The notes: a model not told the origin generated them from the letters alone. Positions 1 through 6,789 are shown, counted from the stretch's first letter. The stretch is DNA of 9,382 bases from an uncultured Clostridia bacterium (GCA_946405325.1 CAMJGU010000021.1:1-9382), one strand, 5' to 3'. Numbers and translations are program-made.

Positions 1-446
1 AAGCAGCCGAAGCCCTCGTGGGCGGGGTCGCCGCCGTCGCCGAGGCCCTTGGCGGGGGAGTGGGTCAGCACGATGTCCACGCCGCCGGCGAGGATGATCC
101 GCGGCCAGAGCTTCATCAGCCGCCGCGCCATCTCCCGCTCGGTGTACTGGTTGGTGCCGCCGTTGTAGCGGATGCTGCCGCCGAGGCCGAGGATGCGCAG
201 GCCGTTCACCTTGACCAGCTTATCCTCAATGCAGTCGCAGCCCTCGGGCGGGTGGCTTGCATAGGTACGGTCGTGGTTGCCGCGGACGTAGAGCAGCGGC
301 GCGCGGCCCATGGTCACAAGAAAGGATAGATACTTGGCGTTCAGATCGCCGCAGGAGAGCATCAGGTCGATGTCGTCCAGCCGCCCGGGCTGGTAGTAGT
401 CCCAGAGGTACTGGCTCTCGACGTCGGAAAGCAGGAGCAGCTTCAT
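1..446 (-). CDS. Calcineurin-like metallophosphoesterase (3' end cut by window edge)
   Basis: Reading leftward from an ATG at 444-446, 148 codons are visible before the window ends. The protein shows the metallophosphoesterase blocks in order: SDVES at residues 7-11, CGD at 32-34, GNHD at 56-59, GLGGS near 87-91 and THSP at 128-131. In this superfamily these Asp, Asn and His residues hold a two-metal centre that hydrolyses phosphoesters; the substrate cannot be read from the sequence. The first block has Glu where the classical DxH motif has His (D8, E10), a variation worth noting. There is no signal peptide, so the protein is probably cytosolic. An AGAGGG ribosome site (454-459) sits 7 bases before the start. 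The gene lies 67 bases downstream of the ParB-like/BMP gene on the same strand, with no terminator seen between, so co-transcription is likely. The C-terminal part, including any last GxH metal motif, lies outside the window. Confidence 0.85.
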   Translation of the reverse strand, partial: MKLLLLSDVESQYLWDYYQPGRLDDIDLMLSCGDLNAKYLSFLVTMGRAPLLYVRGNHDRTYASHPPEGCDCIEDKLVKVNGLRILGLGGSIRYNGGTNQYTEREMARRLMKLWPRIILAGGVDIVLTHSPAKGLGDGGDPAHEGFGC

Positions 447-513
447 GGCGTATCCCTCTTTATCTATCTAAAAATACACACAGAAACACAAACACACAAC
501 AAACGCGGGGGAA
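447..513. other. Short CA/TG-rich gap between two minus-strand genes
   Basis: This 67-base gap is strongly AT- and CA-rich on the plus strand (469-503 is almost only A and C), so the minus-strand transcript would be U- and G-rich. It contrasts sharply with the GC-rich coding DNA on both sides. I see no hairpin followed by a T-run, and only poor -35/-10 candidates. The simplest reading is an unstructured intra-operon spacer carrying the ribosome site of the metallophosphoesterase. Confidence 0.5.
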
Positions 514-2466
514 TCAGAGGATGGTGCCGCTCTTTTCGGGCACGATCTCGTCGCGATAGACGCCCTGCAAGCGGGCAAGGCCGCGCGCCATGGGCAGCAG
601 CTCGTCGAACGAGGGGAGCGAGCCCTCCACGTTGTCCGCGAACCAGTCCATGTGCAGGATCTCGTCCGGGGAGAAGAAGTGGGAGCCGTCGCTGCGCAGC
701 GCGCCGTCCTGCGAGCGGATCGTCCGCTCAAAGGGCAGGATCGAGCCGTCCGCGACGCCGCGGCACAGCAGGTTCGCCAGCTGGCGCACGCCCGCGGGGA
801 GCGCGTCGTCGATCAGCACGCCGATGGAGCCGCTGCGCATGCCCCACCAGTAGTTGACCGCCCGGTCGCCGCCTGAGCTCATTGCGTCCCAGTTGCCGTT
901 CAGGATGCCGCGAATCAGCTTTTCGTAGACCTTGCCCCAGTGCCAGTAGGGGGACGCGACGGCGTGATACTTGCCGTTTTCCACGGTGCAGAGGCCCCAC
1001 GGCTCGCACATACGATCGGGCGTGGGCACGTCGCGGTTGGAGATCAGCGTCGCGCCGCTTGCCGCCAGCGTCTCCATGGCGTGCTCGTCCACGCAGGACC
1101 AGCACAGCCTGATCTTTGCGTTGGGGTTCGTCAGCTGTGCGCCGAGGGCGAAAGCGTTGATGCTTGCCGGCACGCCGAGGATCGGGTTGCTGGCGACGTA
1201 GCCGATGCTGTTGCCGCGGCACAGCGCGCCCGCGATGGCGCCGGTGATGAACTTGCCCTCATAAATGCGGCAATAGTAGGTGCGCATGCCCATGTACGGC
1301 ATGGAGATCGAACAGCTCAGTACCCGCACGTCGGGGTGCGCGGCGGCGATCTTGCGGCATGCGCCGATTAGTGACGGCGTGGTGCCAAAGATGACCTGCG
1401 CGCCGTCTCTGACCGCCTCTTCCATCACGGCTTCGGCGTTCTGCGCACCATAGTAGGTCTGACAGGTCACGCGGTCGCCCAGCACCGCCTCGACGTACTG
1501 CCGACCGAGGTCGTGGGCGTGCGCCCAGTCGCTGGTCTCGGGCAGATAGTCGCTGACGAAGGCGAGGCGCAGCTTGGTCGGCGCGACAGTCTGGACAATC
1601 TTGCGCAGGACGTTCGTCTCGGACTCTTCCGGCTCCTGTGATTCGGTGCTGACCGCCACCGGCGTGCTCTGCGCCGCGACCCGGACATCGGGCCACACGG
1701 CGGTGAGCGCCTTGTTCAGCTCCGCGGTGCTCATGCCCTTGAGCTGGTCGAAGGTGTAGAGCTTGAGGAACACCAGCATCGCGTCGGCGACGGTGACGCC
1801 CAGCTTGTCGCCGCCGAGCTTGTTGAACGCCTTTTCAAACGACCAGTAGCCGGTGAGGAAGCTGCGGCGCTCCGCCTCGGTCCAGACCTGCCCCGGCTCG
1901 CGGCCGAGGGCGCTTTGCAGTTTGGCGAAGCGCCCGGGGCGGCTGAACGACACCTGATAGAGCCCGGTCAGCTGATAGGACTCCATGAAATCGTAGTATG
2001 CGCGGATGGCGGGATCCTCCGACCACGCGGGGACGATGCGGGTCACATACGCGGGAATCGAGGGCGCGTCGTAGCTTTTCAGTACGCTGACGCGCTTGTT
2101 GCCCTCCTGGATGAAGAAGCGGCCCAGATACTCAAAGCAGCGCACCGGCTCGCGGATGCCCTCGTCGCTGAGGTGCGCCGCGCAGAGATTGATCCACTTG
2201 GACGCGAACTCGCTGTCGGCGGGCATGAGGGGCATGAAATCGGCGGCAAAGGCGTCGCGCCGACTCTGTGTCTTGGTGCCGCGGATGCGGTTTGAGGGGA
2301 TCTCCAGCAGCCCCATGTCCACCTGTCCGGCGGTCATGGTGTCGTCGAGAATCTCATCGAGCACCTGCGGGTAAGGGTACTGACCGCGCAGGATGCGTTC
2401 TTTATAGGTTTTACGGCCGCGCTTGAGCGCTTCCTGATACTGCGCGGCGGCTTCTTGTCTGCTCAA
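514..2466 (-). CDS. ParB-like domain fused to BMP/PnrA-type nucleoside-binding domain, cytosolic
   Basis: This is a 650-residue protein. Residues about 298-528 match the BMP/PnrA (basic membrane protein) family of periplasmic-type ligand-binding domains, known for purine nucleoside binding: KLRLAFVSD at the first strand, IYEGKFITGAIAGAL near 401-415, IGYVASNP near 421-428 and NRDVPTPD at 477-484. Unlike that family it has no signal peptide or lipobox. Residues about 52-145 resemble the ParB/sulfiredoxin fold: an LEIPSNRIR strand, then GIREPVRCF (103-111) and EGNKRVSVLK (121-130), in the places of the ParB 'G..QPI.V' and 'GERR..A' motifs. A helical stretch (about 195-260) and an acidic linker (about 275-285) follow. 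The start is a TTG (2464-2466) with a full AAGGAGG site (2475-2481), 8 bases away. No ABC ATPase or permease of the BMP class lies beside it. A role as a nucleoside-sensing regulator is inference; automated annotation would probably call it a 'BMP family ABC transporter substrate-binding protein'. Confidence 0.8.
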   Translation of the reverse strand: MSRQEAAAQYQEALKRGRKTYKERILRGQYPYPQVLDEILDDTMTAGQVDMGLLEIPSNRIRGTKTQSRRDAFAADFMPLMPADSEFASKWINLCAAHLSDEGIREPVRCFEYLGRFFIQEGNKRVSVLKSYDAPSIPAYVTRIVPAWSEDPAIRAYYDFMESYQLTGLYQVSFSRPGRFAKLQSALGREPGQVWTEAERRSFLTGYWSFEKAFNKLGGDKLGVTVADAMLVFLKLYTFDQLKGMSTAELNKALTAVWPDVRVAAQSTPVAVSTESQEPEESETNVLRKIVQTVAPTKLRLAFVSDYLPETSDWAHAHDLGRQYVEAVLGDRVTCQTYYGAQNAEAVMEEAVRDGAQVIFGTTPSLIGACRKIAAAHPDVRVLSCSISMPYMGMRTYYCRIYEGKFITGAIAGALCRGNSIGYVASNPILGVPASINAFALGAQLTNPNAKIRLCWSCVDEHAMETLAASGATLISNRDVPTPDRMCEPWGLCTVENGKYHAVASPYWHWGKVYEKLIRGILNGNWDAMSSGGDRAVNYWWGMRSGSIGVLIDDALPAGVRQLANLLCRGVADGSILPFERTIRSQDGALRSDGSHFFSPDEILHMDWFADNVEGSLPSFDELLPMARGLARLQGVYRDEIVPEKSGTIL

Positions 2467-2501
2467 AGGGAATTCCTCCTTGGACTTGGGATACGACTAT
2501 C

Positions 2502-2530
2502 ACTATACAGGATTTGCGTGTCGAATACAA
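2502..2530 (-). promoter_or_regulatory. Sigma-A promoter of the ParB-like/BMP gene
   Basis: On the minus strand, -35 TTGTAT (2525-2530) and -10 TATAGT (2502-2507) are separated by 17 bases. Transcription would begin near 2495, giving a leader of about 29 bases. A small dyad, GATA-N4-TATC (2490-2501), overlaps the expected start site and could be an operator half-site pair, though it is short enough to be chance. Confidence 0.7.
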
Positions 2531-2542
2531 TCCGCATAAAGC

Positions 2543-2574
2543 AAAAAACTCTCCGATGACTCGGAGAGTTTTTT
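2543..2574 (-). terminator. Intrinsic terminator of tRNA-Arg
   Basis: A perfect 14-bp inverted repeat (2543-2556 with 2561-2574) surrounds the loop 2557-2560. On the minus strand the A-run begins directly after the encoded CCA, a CTCTCCGA core forms the hairpin, and six T follow. Because of the symmetry it should also work for plus-strand transcripts. Its right edge shares one base with the tRNA CCA end. Confidence 0.88.
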
Positions 2575-2650
2575 GGTACGCCGTGAGGGATTCGAACCCC
2601 CGGCCTTCTGGTCCGTAGCCAGACGCTCTATCCAGCTGAGCTAACGGCGC
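2574..2650 (-). tRNA. tRNA-Arg (anticodon ACG)
   Basis: The minus strand folds as a complete cloverleaf. The acceptor stem GCGCCGT pairs with ACGGCGT (first pair G-U). The D arm has GCTC/GAGC, the anticodon stem TCTGG/CCAGA encloses the 7-base loop CTACGGA, and the T arm contains GTTCGAATC. Loop positions 34-36 read ACG, so it decodes CGN arginine codons after A34 is deaminated to inosine. The discriminator base is A (2577) and the 3' CCA is encoded (2574-2576). The gene has its own promoter and terminator and sits alone between two unrelated protein genes. Confidence 0.96.
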
Positions 2651-2680
2651 AAAGGTTGCTGTCCAACAGACAGCTTAGAT

Positions 2681-2709
2681 AATATAGCACACTGTTCGGC
2701 AAAATGCAA
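2681..2709 (-). promoter_or_regulatory. Sigma-A promoter of tRNA-Arg
   Basis: On the minus strand, -35 TTGCAT (2704-2709) and -10 TATATT (2681-2686) are spaced by 17 bases. The expected start is near 2674, leaving a precursor leader of about 24 bases. That leader contains a GCTGTC/GACAGC dyad (2658-2663 with 2669-2674, 5-base loop), which could form a small hairpin in the 5' piece removed by RNase P. Confidence 0.75.
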
Positions 2710-2763
2710 GAGGGAATTTCAGATTTTTTCAAAATCTTCTCCGAACCGTGTGCCAGTATCCGC

Positions 2764-4503
2764 TTATGCGAGGCTCTGCGCCCGCTGCAGCGCGGCGTAG
2801 GCGCCGTCCTTTGCCATCAGCTCGGCGTGCGTGCCCTGTTCGATGATCCGCGCGCCCTCGACCACCGCGATGCGGTCGGCGTTGCGGATGGTGGAGAGCC
2901 GGTGGGCGATGATGATGCTGGTGCGGCCCTCGCTCAGCTCGTCCAGACTCTCCTGAATGCGCTGCTCGGTCACGCTGTCCAGCGCGCTGGTCGCCTCGTC
3001 GAGAATCAGGATCGGCGGGTTTTTGAGGAACACCCGCGCGATGGAGATGCGCTGCTTCTGCCCGCCGGAGAGCATCACGCCGCGCTCGCCGATGAAAGTG
3101 TCGTAGCCGTCGGGCATCGCCATGATCTCGCTGTGGATCTGCGCCTTCACCGCCGCGCGGACGACCTCCTCGTCCGTGGCGTCCGGACGGCCGTAGCGGA
3201 TGTTCTCGCGCACGGTGCCGGCGAACATGAACACGTCCTGCTGAATAATGCCGATGGAGCGGCGCAGGCTCTCCTGCGTCAGTTCCCGCACGTCATTGCC
3301 GTCCACGCTCACGCTGCCCGCGGACACGTCGTAAAACCGCGGCAGCAGGTGGCAGAGCGTGGTCTTGCCGCCGCCGGAGGGGCCGACCAGCGCAAAGCGC
3401 TCGCCCGCGTGGATGGTGAGGTCAACGTCCGTCAGCACCTCGGTGCCGTCCTGATAGTGGAACGAGACGTTGTCGTAGCGGATCTCACCGCGGGCGCCGG
3501 TCAGTTCCCGCGCGTCGGGCGCGTCCGCCACCTCGGGACGGGTGCGCATGATCTCCAGAAAGCGGGAGAAGCCCGCGCTGCCCTGGGTGTACTGCTCCAT
3601 GAACTGTACCAGCTTGCGGACGGGGGAGAGGAACGCCGAGACGTAGAGTGTGAAGGTCACGAGGTCGATGTAGTCCATGCTGCCGCGCATGATGAGAAAG
3701 CCGCCCATGCCGATGACCGCGACCTGCATGACGCCGGTGGAGAACTCCATGCCGCTGTTGAAGAGGCCCATCGCCTTGTAATAGCCCTTTTTCGCGGTCT
3801 TAAAGAGATCGTTGCTGCGGTCGAATTTCTGCTGCTCCTCGCTCTCGTTGGCGAACGCCTTCGCCGTGCGGATGCCGCTGATGCCGCTCTCGATCGCCGC
3901 GTTGATCTCGGCGGTCTTTTTGCGCAGCTCCACGCTCGCTTGCTTCATCCGCACGCGCTGGCGGGCGGTGAACCACAGGCACGGCGGAAGAATGACGAGC
4001 AGCGTCAGCGCCAACTCCCAGCGGATGGTGAACATGACGATCAGCGCGCCGACGAGCGTCACGGTGCAGATGATGAGGTTTTCCGGCCCGTGGTGGGCGA
4101 GCTCCGTGATGTCGAACAGGTCGTTGGTCACGCGGGAGAGCAGCGCACCGGTGCGGTTGTGGTCGAAGAAGCTGAAGCTCAGCGTCTGCATGTGCGCGAA
4201 CACGTCGCGGCGCATATCCGCCTCCACCAGCACGCCCACGCCGTGACCGACCACGGTGATGACGTAGTACAGCAGCCCCTTGAGAATGTACGCCGCCAGC
4301 ATGATCGCCACGACGGCAAAGAACGCGCCGAACAGCCGCTGCGGCAGCAGGTGCTGCATGGCGCTGCGGGAGACAAAGGGGAAGATGAGATCAATGGCGG
4401 ACACCGCCACCGCACAGGCCATATCAATGGCAAAGGGCTGCCAGTGGGGGCGGAAATAGGATAAAAAGATCGGGAGGGGCTTGCGGTCAAAATCAGTTTT
4501 CAT
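2764..4503 (-). CDS. ABC exporter, fused membrane and ATPase domains
   Basis: This 579-residue protein is a full half-transporter of the MsbA/BmrA type, which works as a dimer in the inner membrane and pumps lipids, drugs or peptides out using ATP. Residues about 15-310 hold the membrane domain, with hydrophobic spans near 22-45, 58-85, 142-178 and 255-295 and the coupling-helix-like NEWMxx-free region typical of exporters. The ATPase domain (about 340-575) has Walker A GPSGGGKT (374-381), Q-loop QQD (421-423), signature LSGGQ (478-482), Walker B ILILDE (498-503), D-loop SALD and switch His 534; all catalytic residues are intact. The start chosen is the ATG at 4501-4503, with AAGGAG (4511-4516) 7 bases upstream; an in-frame extension to 4581 would run through the promoter. 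No partner half-transporter adjoins, so a homodimer is likely. The substrate cannot be told. No convincing terminator follows the stop, so transcripts may run into the tRNA gene. Confidence 0.93.
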   Translation of the reverse strand: MKTDFDRKPLPIFLSYFRPHWQPFAIDMACAVAVSAIDLIFPFVSRSAMQHLLPQRLFGAFFAVVAIMLAAYILKGLLYYVITVVGHGVGVLVEADMRRDVFAHMQTLSFSFFDHNRTGALLSRVTNDLFDITELAHHGPENLIICTVTLVGALIVMFTIRWELALTLLVILPPCLWFTARQRVRMKQASVELRKKTAEINAAIESGISGIRTAKAFANESEEQQKFDRSNDLFKTAKKGYYKAMGLFNSGMEFSTGVMQVAVIGMGGFLIMRGSMDYIDLVTFTLYVSAFLSPVRKLVQFMEQYTQGSAGFSRFLEIMRTRPEVADAPDARELTGARGEIRYDNVSFHYQDGTEVLTDVDLTIHAGERFALVGPSGGGKTTLCHLLPRFYDVSAGSVSVDGNDVRELTQESLRRSIGIIQQDVFMFAGTVRENIRYGRPDATDEEVVRAAVKAQIHSEIMAMPDGYDTFIGERGVMLSGGQKQRISIARVFLKNPPILILDEATSALDSVTEQRIQESLDELSEGRTSIIIAHRLSTIRNADRIAVVEGARIIEQGTHAELMAKDGAYAALQRAQSLA

Positions 4504-4528
4504 GGTCAATCTCCTTATTGCGAGTCGT

Positions 4529-4557
4529 ATCATAATAAGAATAAGGAAACAAGTCAA
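4529..4557 (-). promoter_or_regulatory. Sigma-A promoter of the ABC exporter
   Basis: On the minus strand, -35 TTGACT (4552-4557) and -10 TATGAT (4529-4534) have a 17-base spacer. The start would fall near 4522, giving a short leader of about 19 bases that carries little more than the ribosome site. The -35 box lies only 9 bases from the -35 box of the divergent VWA-gene promoter. Confidence 0.82.
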
Positions 4558-4566
4558 TAGATAAAG

Positions 4567-4595
4567 TTGACGAATTCGCACAGAACCGCTATAAT
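4567..4595 (+). promoter_or_regulatory. Sigma-A promoter of the CoxE-type VWA gene
   Basis: The -35 TTGACG (4567-4572) and perfect -10 TATAAT (4590-4595) are separated by 17 bases. The expected start is near 4602 and the leader is about 22 bases. The strength of this match argues against translation starting at the upstream in-frame TTG, which lies inside the -35 box. Confidence 0.88.
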
Positions 4596-4623
4596 GGCTT
4601 CACTTTTGCAAGGGAGAGCACCT

Positions 4624-5823
4624 ATGTTCATCGGCTTTTTCTATCTGCTGCGCGCCCACGGCTTCGGCGTGTCCGTCAACGAATGGATGACGCTGACCGA
4701 GGCACTGACGCTGGATCTCCAGCACACGAGCCTGACGGGGTTTTATCAGCTCTGCCGGGCGGTGCTGGTGCACAGCGAGGCGGATTACGATAAATTTGAT
4801 AAGGTGTTCCTTGAATACTTCGACGGCGTCCCCTTTGAGGATGATCTGCCGGAGGAGCTGCTGCGCTGGCTCAATCATCCGGAGCAGATGCTCGCGGATT
4901 ACCGCGCGTTTCTCCAGACGCAGGGTTACGACGAAAAGAGCATCGACGAGATCCTCAAAATGTTTGAAGAACGCCTTAAGGAGCAGAAGGAGGAGCACAA
5001 CGGCGGCTCCTACTGGATCGGCACGGGCGGCTTTTCCAACTTCGGCAACAACGGACACGCGCCGCAGGGCATCCGTGTCGGCGGCGTGAGCCGTCACCGC
5101 CGCGCGTTCCAGGTGGCGGGGGAGCGCCGGTTCCGGGACTTCCGCAAGGACAACATCCTCGATATCCGCCAGTTCCAGATGGCGTTTCGCCTGCTGCGGC
5201 AGTATTCCGACCAGAGCCTCGGCGACAAGACCGAGTTCGACGTGGACGGCACGATCCGCGAGACCTGCGACAACGCGGGCACGCTGAAGATCCAGTACAA
5301 GCGCCCGCGGCGCAACACGGTCAAGGTGCTGATGCTGATGGACTCCGGCGGCTCGATGGAATACTGGTCGCGGCTGTGCTCGATGCTCTTTCAGGCGGCG
5401 GAGCGCGCGAACCAGTTCAAGGAGCTGCACGTCTACTATTTTCACAACTGCATCTATTCCTCGGTGTACACCGACCCGCGGATGTACCGCGCCCACGCGG
5501 TGCCGACGGAGTGGCTGCTCAAAAACTTCGGCAGCGAGTACAAGGTGATCCTCGTGGGCGACGCGCTCATGGATATGTACGAGCTGACCGGCAAGCGCTG
5601 GTTTTACGGCGCGACGCAGGAGCAGGCGCTCTCGGGCTACGACTGGCTCAAGAGATTCAAGGAGCAGTACGACCATCTGGTGTGGCTCAATCCGGAGGGG
5701 GAGCCGTCGTGGGGGCCGTACTGGGGCCAGAGCTACGGTGTGATCCAAAAACTCATCGACATGTACCCGCTCACCGTGGACGGCCTGGAGCAGTCGATGA
5801 AGAAGCTGCTGGTGAACCGCTAG
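4624..5823 (+). CDS. CoxE-type VWA-domain protein
   Basis: This 399-residue cytosolic protein belongs to the CoxE-like VWA group, which usually works with a MoxR-type AAA+ ATPase in metal-enzyme maturation or stress-linked chaperone roles. Residues 1-125 form a helical N-terminal domain ending in a charged, probably coiled segment (about 103-126). A glycine-rich stretch follows, with GTGGFSNFG (133-141) and GIRVGG (149-154). The VWA fold starts near 232: VLMLMD then SGGSM, with D240, G242 and S244 in the MIDAS positions, and a later VGDALM (311-316) for the second metal loop. The MIDAS has Gly where the classical DxSxS has its first Ser; this seems to recur in the CoxE-like group but may alter metal binding. 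The start is the ATG at 4624, with AGGGAG (4611-4616) 7 bases before it. No MoxR gene lies in the window. The downstream neighbour is cysE, which has its own promoter, so no functional link is implied. Confidence 0.82.
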   Translation: MFIGFFYLLRAHGFGVSVNEWMTLTEALTLDLQHTSLTGFYQLCRAVLVHSEADYDKFDKVFLEYFDGVPFEDDLPEELLRWLNHPEQMLADYRAFLQTQGYDEKSIDEILKMFEERLKEQKEEHNGGSYWIGTGGFSNFGNNGHAPQGIRVGGVSRHRRAFQVAGERRFRDFRKDNILDIRQFQMAFRLLRQYSDQSLGDKTEFDVDGTIRETCDNAGTLKIQYKRPRRNTVKVLMLMDSGGSMEYWSRLCSMLFQAAERANQFKELHVYYFHNCIYSSVYTDPRMYRAHAVPTEWLLKNFGSEYKVILVGDALMDMYELTGKRWFYGATQEQALSGYDWLKRFKEQYDHLVWLNPEGEPSWGPYWGQSYGVIQKLIDMYPLTVDGLEQSMKKLLVNR

Positions 5824-5840
5824 GTAGCCGTCGGCATAAA

Positions 5841-5873
5841 ATGGCACGGGAGGCTTGCAATTCTTCCTGCCAT
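5841..5873. promoter_or_regulatory. Inverted repeat across the cysE promoter -35 (possible operator)
   Basis: ATGGCA (5841-5846) is mirrored by TGCCAT (5868-5873). Inside these arms, GGGAGG and TTCCT are partly complementary as well. The dyad spans the -35 box, where a repressor could block RNA polymerase. It is imperfect and supported by one copy only. Confidence 0.3.
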
Positions 5874-5883
5874 ACAGTATAAT
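5855..5883 (+). promoter_or_regulatory. Sigma-A promoter of cysE
   Basis: The -35 TTGCAA (5855-5860) and perfect -10 TATAAT (5878-5883) have a 17-base spacer. The start is expected near 5890, giving a leader of about 29 bases. That is far too short for a T-box or S-box riboswitch, so if cysE responds to cysteine or sulfur status it must do so through a protein acting at the promoter or through enzyme feedback. Confidence 0.85.
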
Positions 5884-5918
5884 CTGCCCGGACTCTGAAC
5901 GTTTTGGAGGCATTTGAT

Positions 5919-6788
5919 ATGGATAAAAACAAGCGGAGCGAGATCATCCGCGCGTCCGCGCTGACGATGGCGGGGCAGTACAACGCCGCGACGCTGCCGA
6001 TGTACGGCGACGCGCTGCGCCTGCCCAACCGCAAGGCGATCATCGAGATCATCCGGCTGTTCCAGAAGCTGATGTTCCCGGTCTACTACGGCGAAAAGCA
6101 CCTTTTGAAGCTGCCGCCGGAGCAGTACGGCGCATTGCTGATGGAGCAGATCTTCGACGCGCTCTCGGCGCAGATCGCGCAGACCATGGACGACGACCGC
6201 GCGCGGGATGTCACCGGCGCGCTGCTCACACGGATGCCGGAGCTCCAGCGCCTGCTGCAAAAGGATCTGGAAGCGTTCTTCGAGGGCGATCCCGCGGCGC
6301 ACAACCGCGAGGAGGTCGTGCTCTCGTACCCCGGCTTTTTCGCCATCTTCATCTATCGCATCGCCCATGAGCTGTACGTCCGCGACGTGCCGATGATCCC
6401 GCGCATCATGACCGAGTACGCCCACGCGGGCACGGGCATCGACATCAACCCAGGCGCCACCATCGGCGAATATTTCTTCATCGACCACGGCACCGGCATC
6501 GTCGTCGGCGAGACGAGCATCATCGGCAATCACGTCAAGATCTATCAGGGCGTGACGCTGGGGGCGTTCTCGCCCGCGGGCATGCAGAGCGTGCCCGGTG
6601 AGCGCCGCCACCCGAAGGTGGGCGACAACGTGACGATCTACGCCGGCGCGACGCTCCTCGGCGGAGGCACGGAGATCGGTGACAATGTGGTGATCGGCGC
6701 GAACGCCTTCGTTACGACCTCGGTGGAGCCGAACACCACGGTCTCCATCAAAAAGCCGGAAATGACCTTCCGGGGCAAAAAGGGATAA
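5919..6788 (+). CDS. cysE: Serine O-acetyltransferase
   Basis: This 289-residue enzyme transfers acetyl from acetyl-CoA to L-serine to make O-acetylserine, the carbon skeleton for cysteine synthesis, in the cytosol. Residues about 1-165 are the helical N-terminal domain, somewhat longer than in Escherichia coli CysE. From about 170 to 275 runs the left-handed beta-helix of hexapeptide repeats (IGEYFF, IGNHVK, VGDNVT, IGDNVV). The catalytic pair D175 (in GIDINPGA) and H190 (in FFIDHGTG) is 15 residues apart, as for D143 and H158 in the E. coli enzyme; HPKVGDN (231-237) is a further family mark. The position after the Asp-Ile is Asn where many homologues have His. The start is the ATG at 5919, with GGAGG (5906-5910) 8 bases upstream. 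No cysK lies beside it; the gene has its own promoter and terminator and forms a single-gene unit. Confidence 0.95.
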   Translation: MDKNKRSEIIRASALTMAGQYNAATLPMYGDALRLPNRKAIIEIIRLFQKLMFPVYYGEKHLLKLPPEQYGALLMEQIFDALSAQIAQTMDDDRARDVTGALLTRMPELQRLLQKDLEAFFEGDPAAHNREEVVLSYPGFFAIFIYRIAHELYVRDVPMIPRIMTEYAHAGTGIDINPGATIGEYFFIDHGTGIVVGETSIIGNHVKIYQGVTLGAFSPAGMQSVPGERRHPKVGDNVTIYAGATLLGGGTEIGDNVVIGANAFVTTSVEPNTTVSIKKPEMTFRGKKG

Positions 6789-6789
6789 G

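Noticed and set aside
2574..2650. tRNA gene as an integration (att) site for a mobile element
   Set aside because: There is no integrase, no direct repeat of the tRNA 3' end in the window, and the flanking genes look chromosomal.
2710..2763. Terminator for the ABC exporter
   Set aside because: Only a weak AT-rich GATTTT/AAAATC hairpin is present, with no U-tract in the right place on the minus strand.
2704..4464. 586-codon open frame on the plus strand opposite the ABC exporter
   Set aside because: It is a compositional shadow of the exporter (low-complexity Ala/Val/His/Asp-rich, no domain), and its start lies in the tRNA promoter.
4504..4581. N-terminal extension of the ABC exporter by 26 residues
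   Set aside because: The extension would run through the -10 and -35 boxes; the ATG at 4501-4503 has a well-placed AAGGAG site.
4600..5913. 437-codon minus-strand frame opposite the VWA gene
   Set aside because: Same reason: an antisense shadow of a supported gene, with no ribosome site and no recognisable motifs.
5824..5918. T-box or S-box riboswitch for cysE
   Set aside because: The leader after the promoter is about 29 bases, much too short, and no T-box sequence is present.
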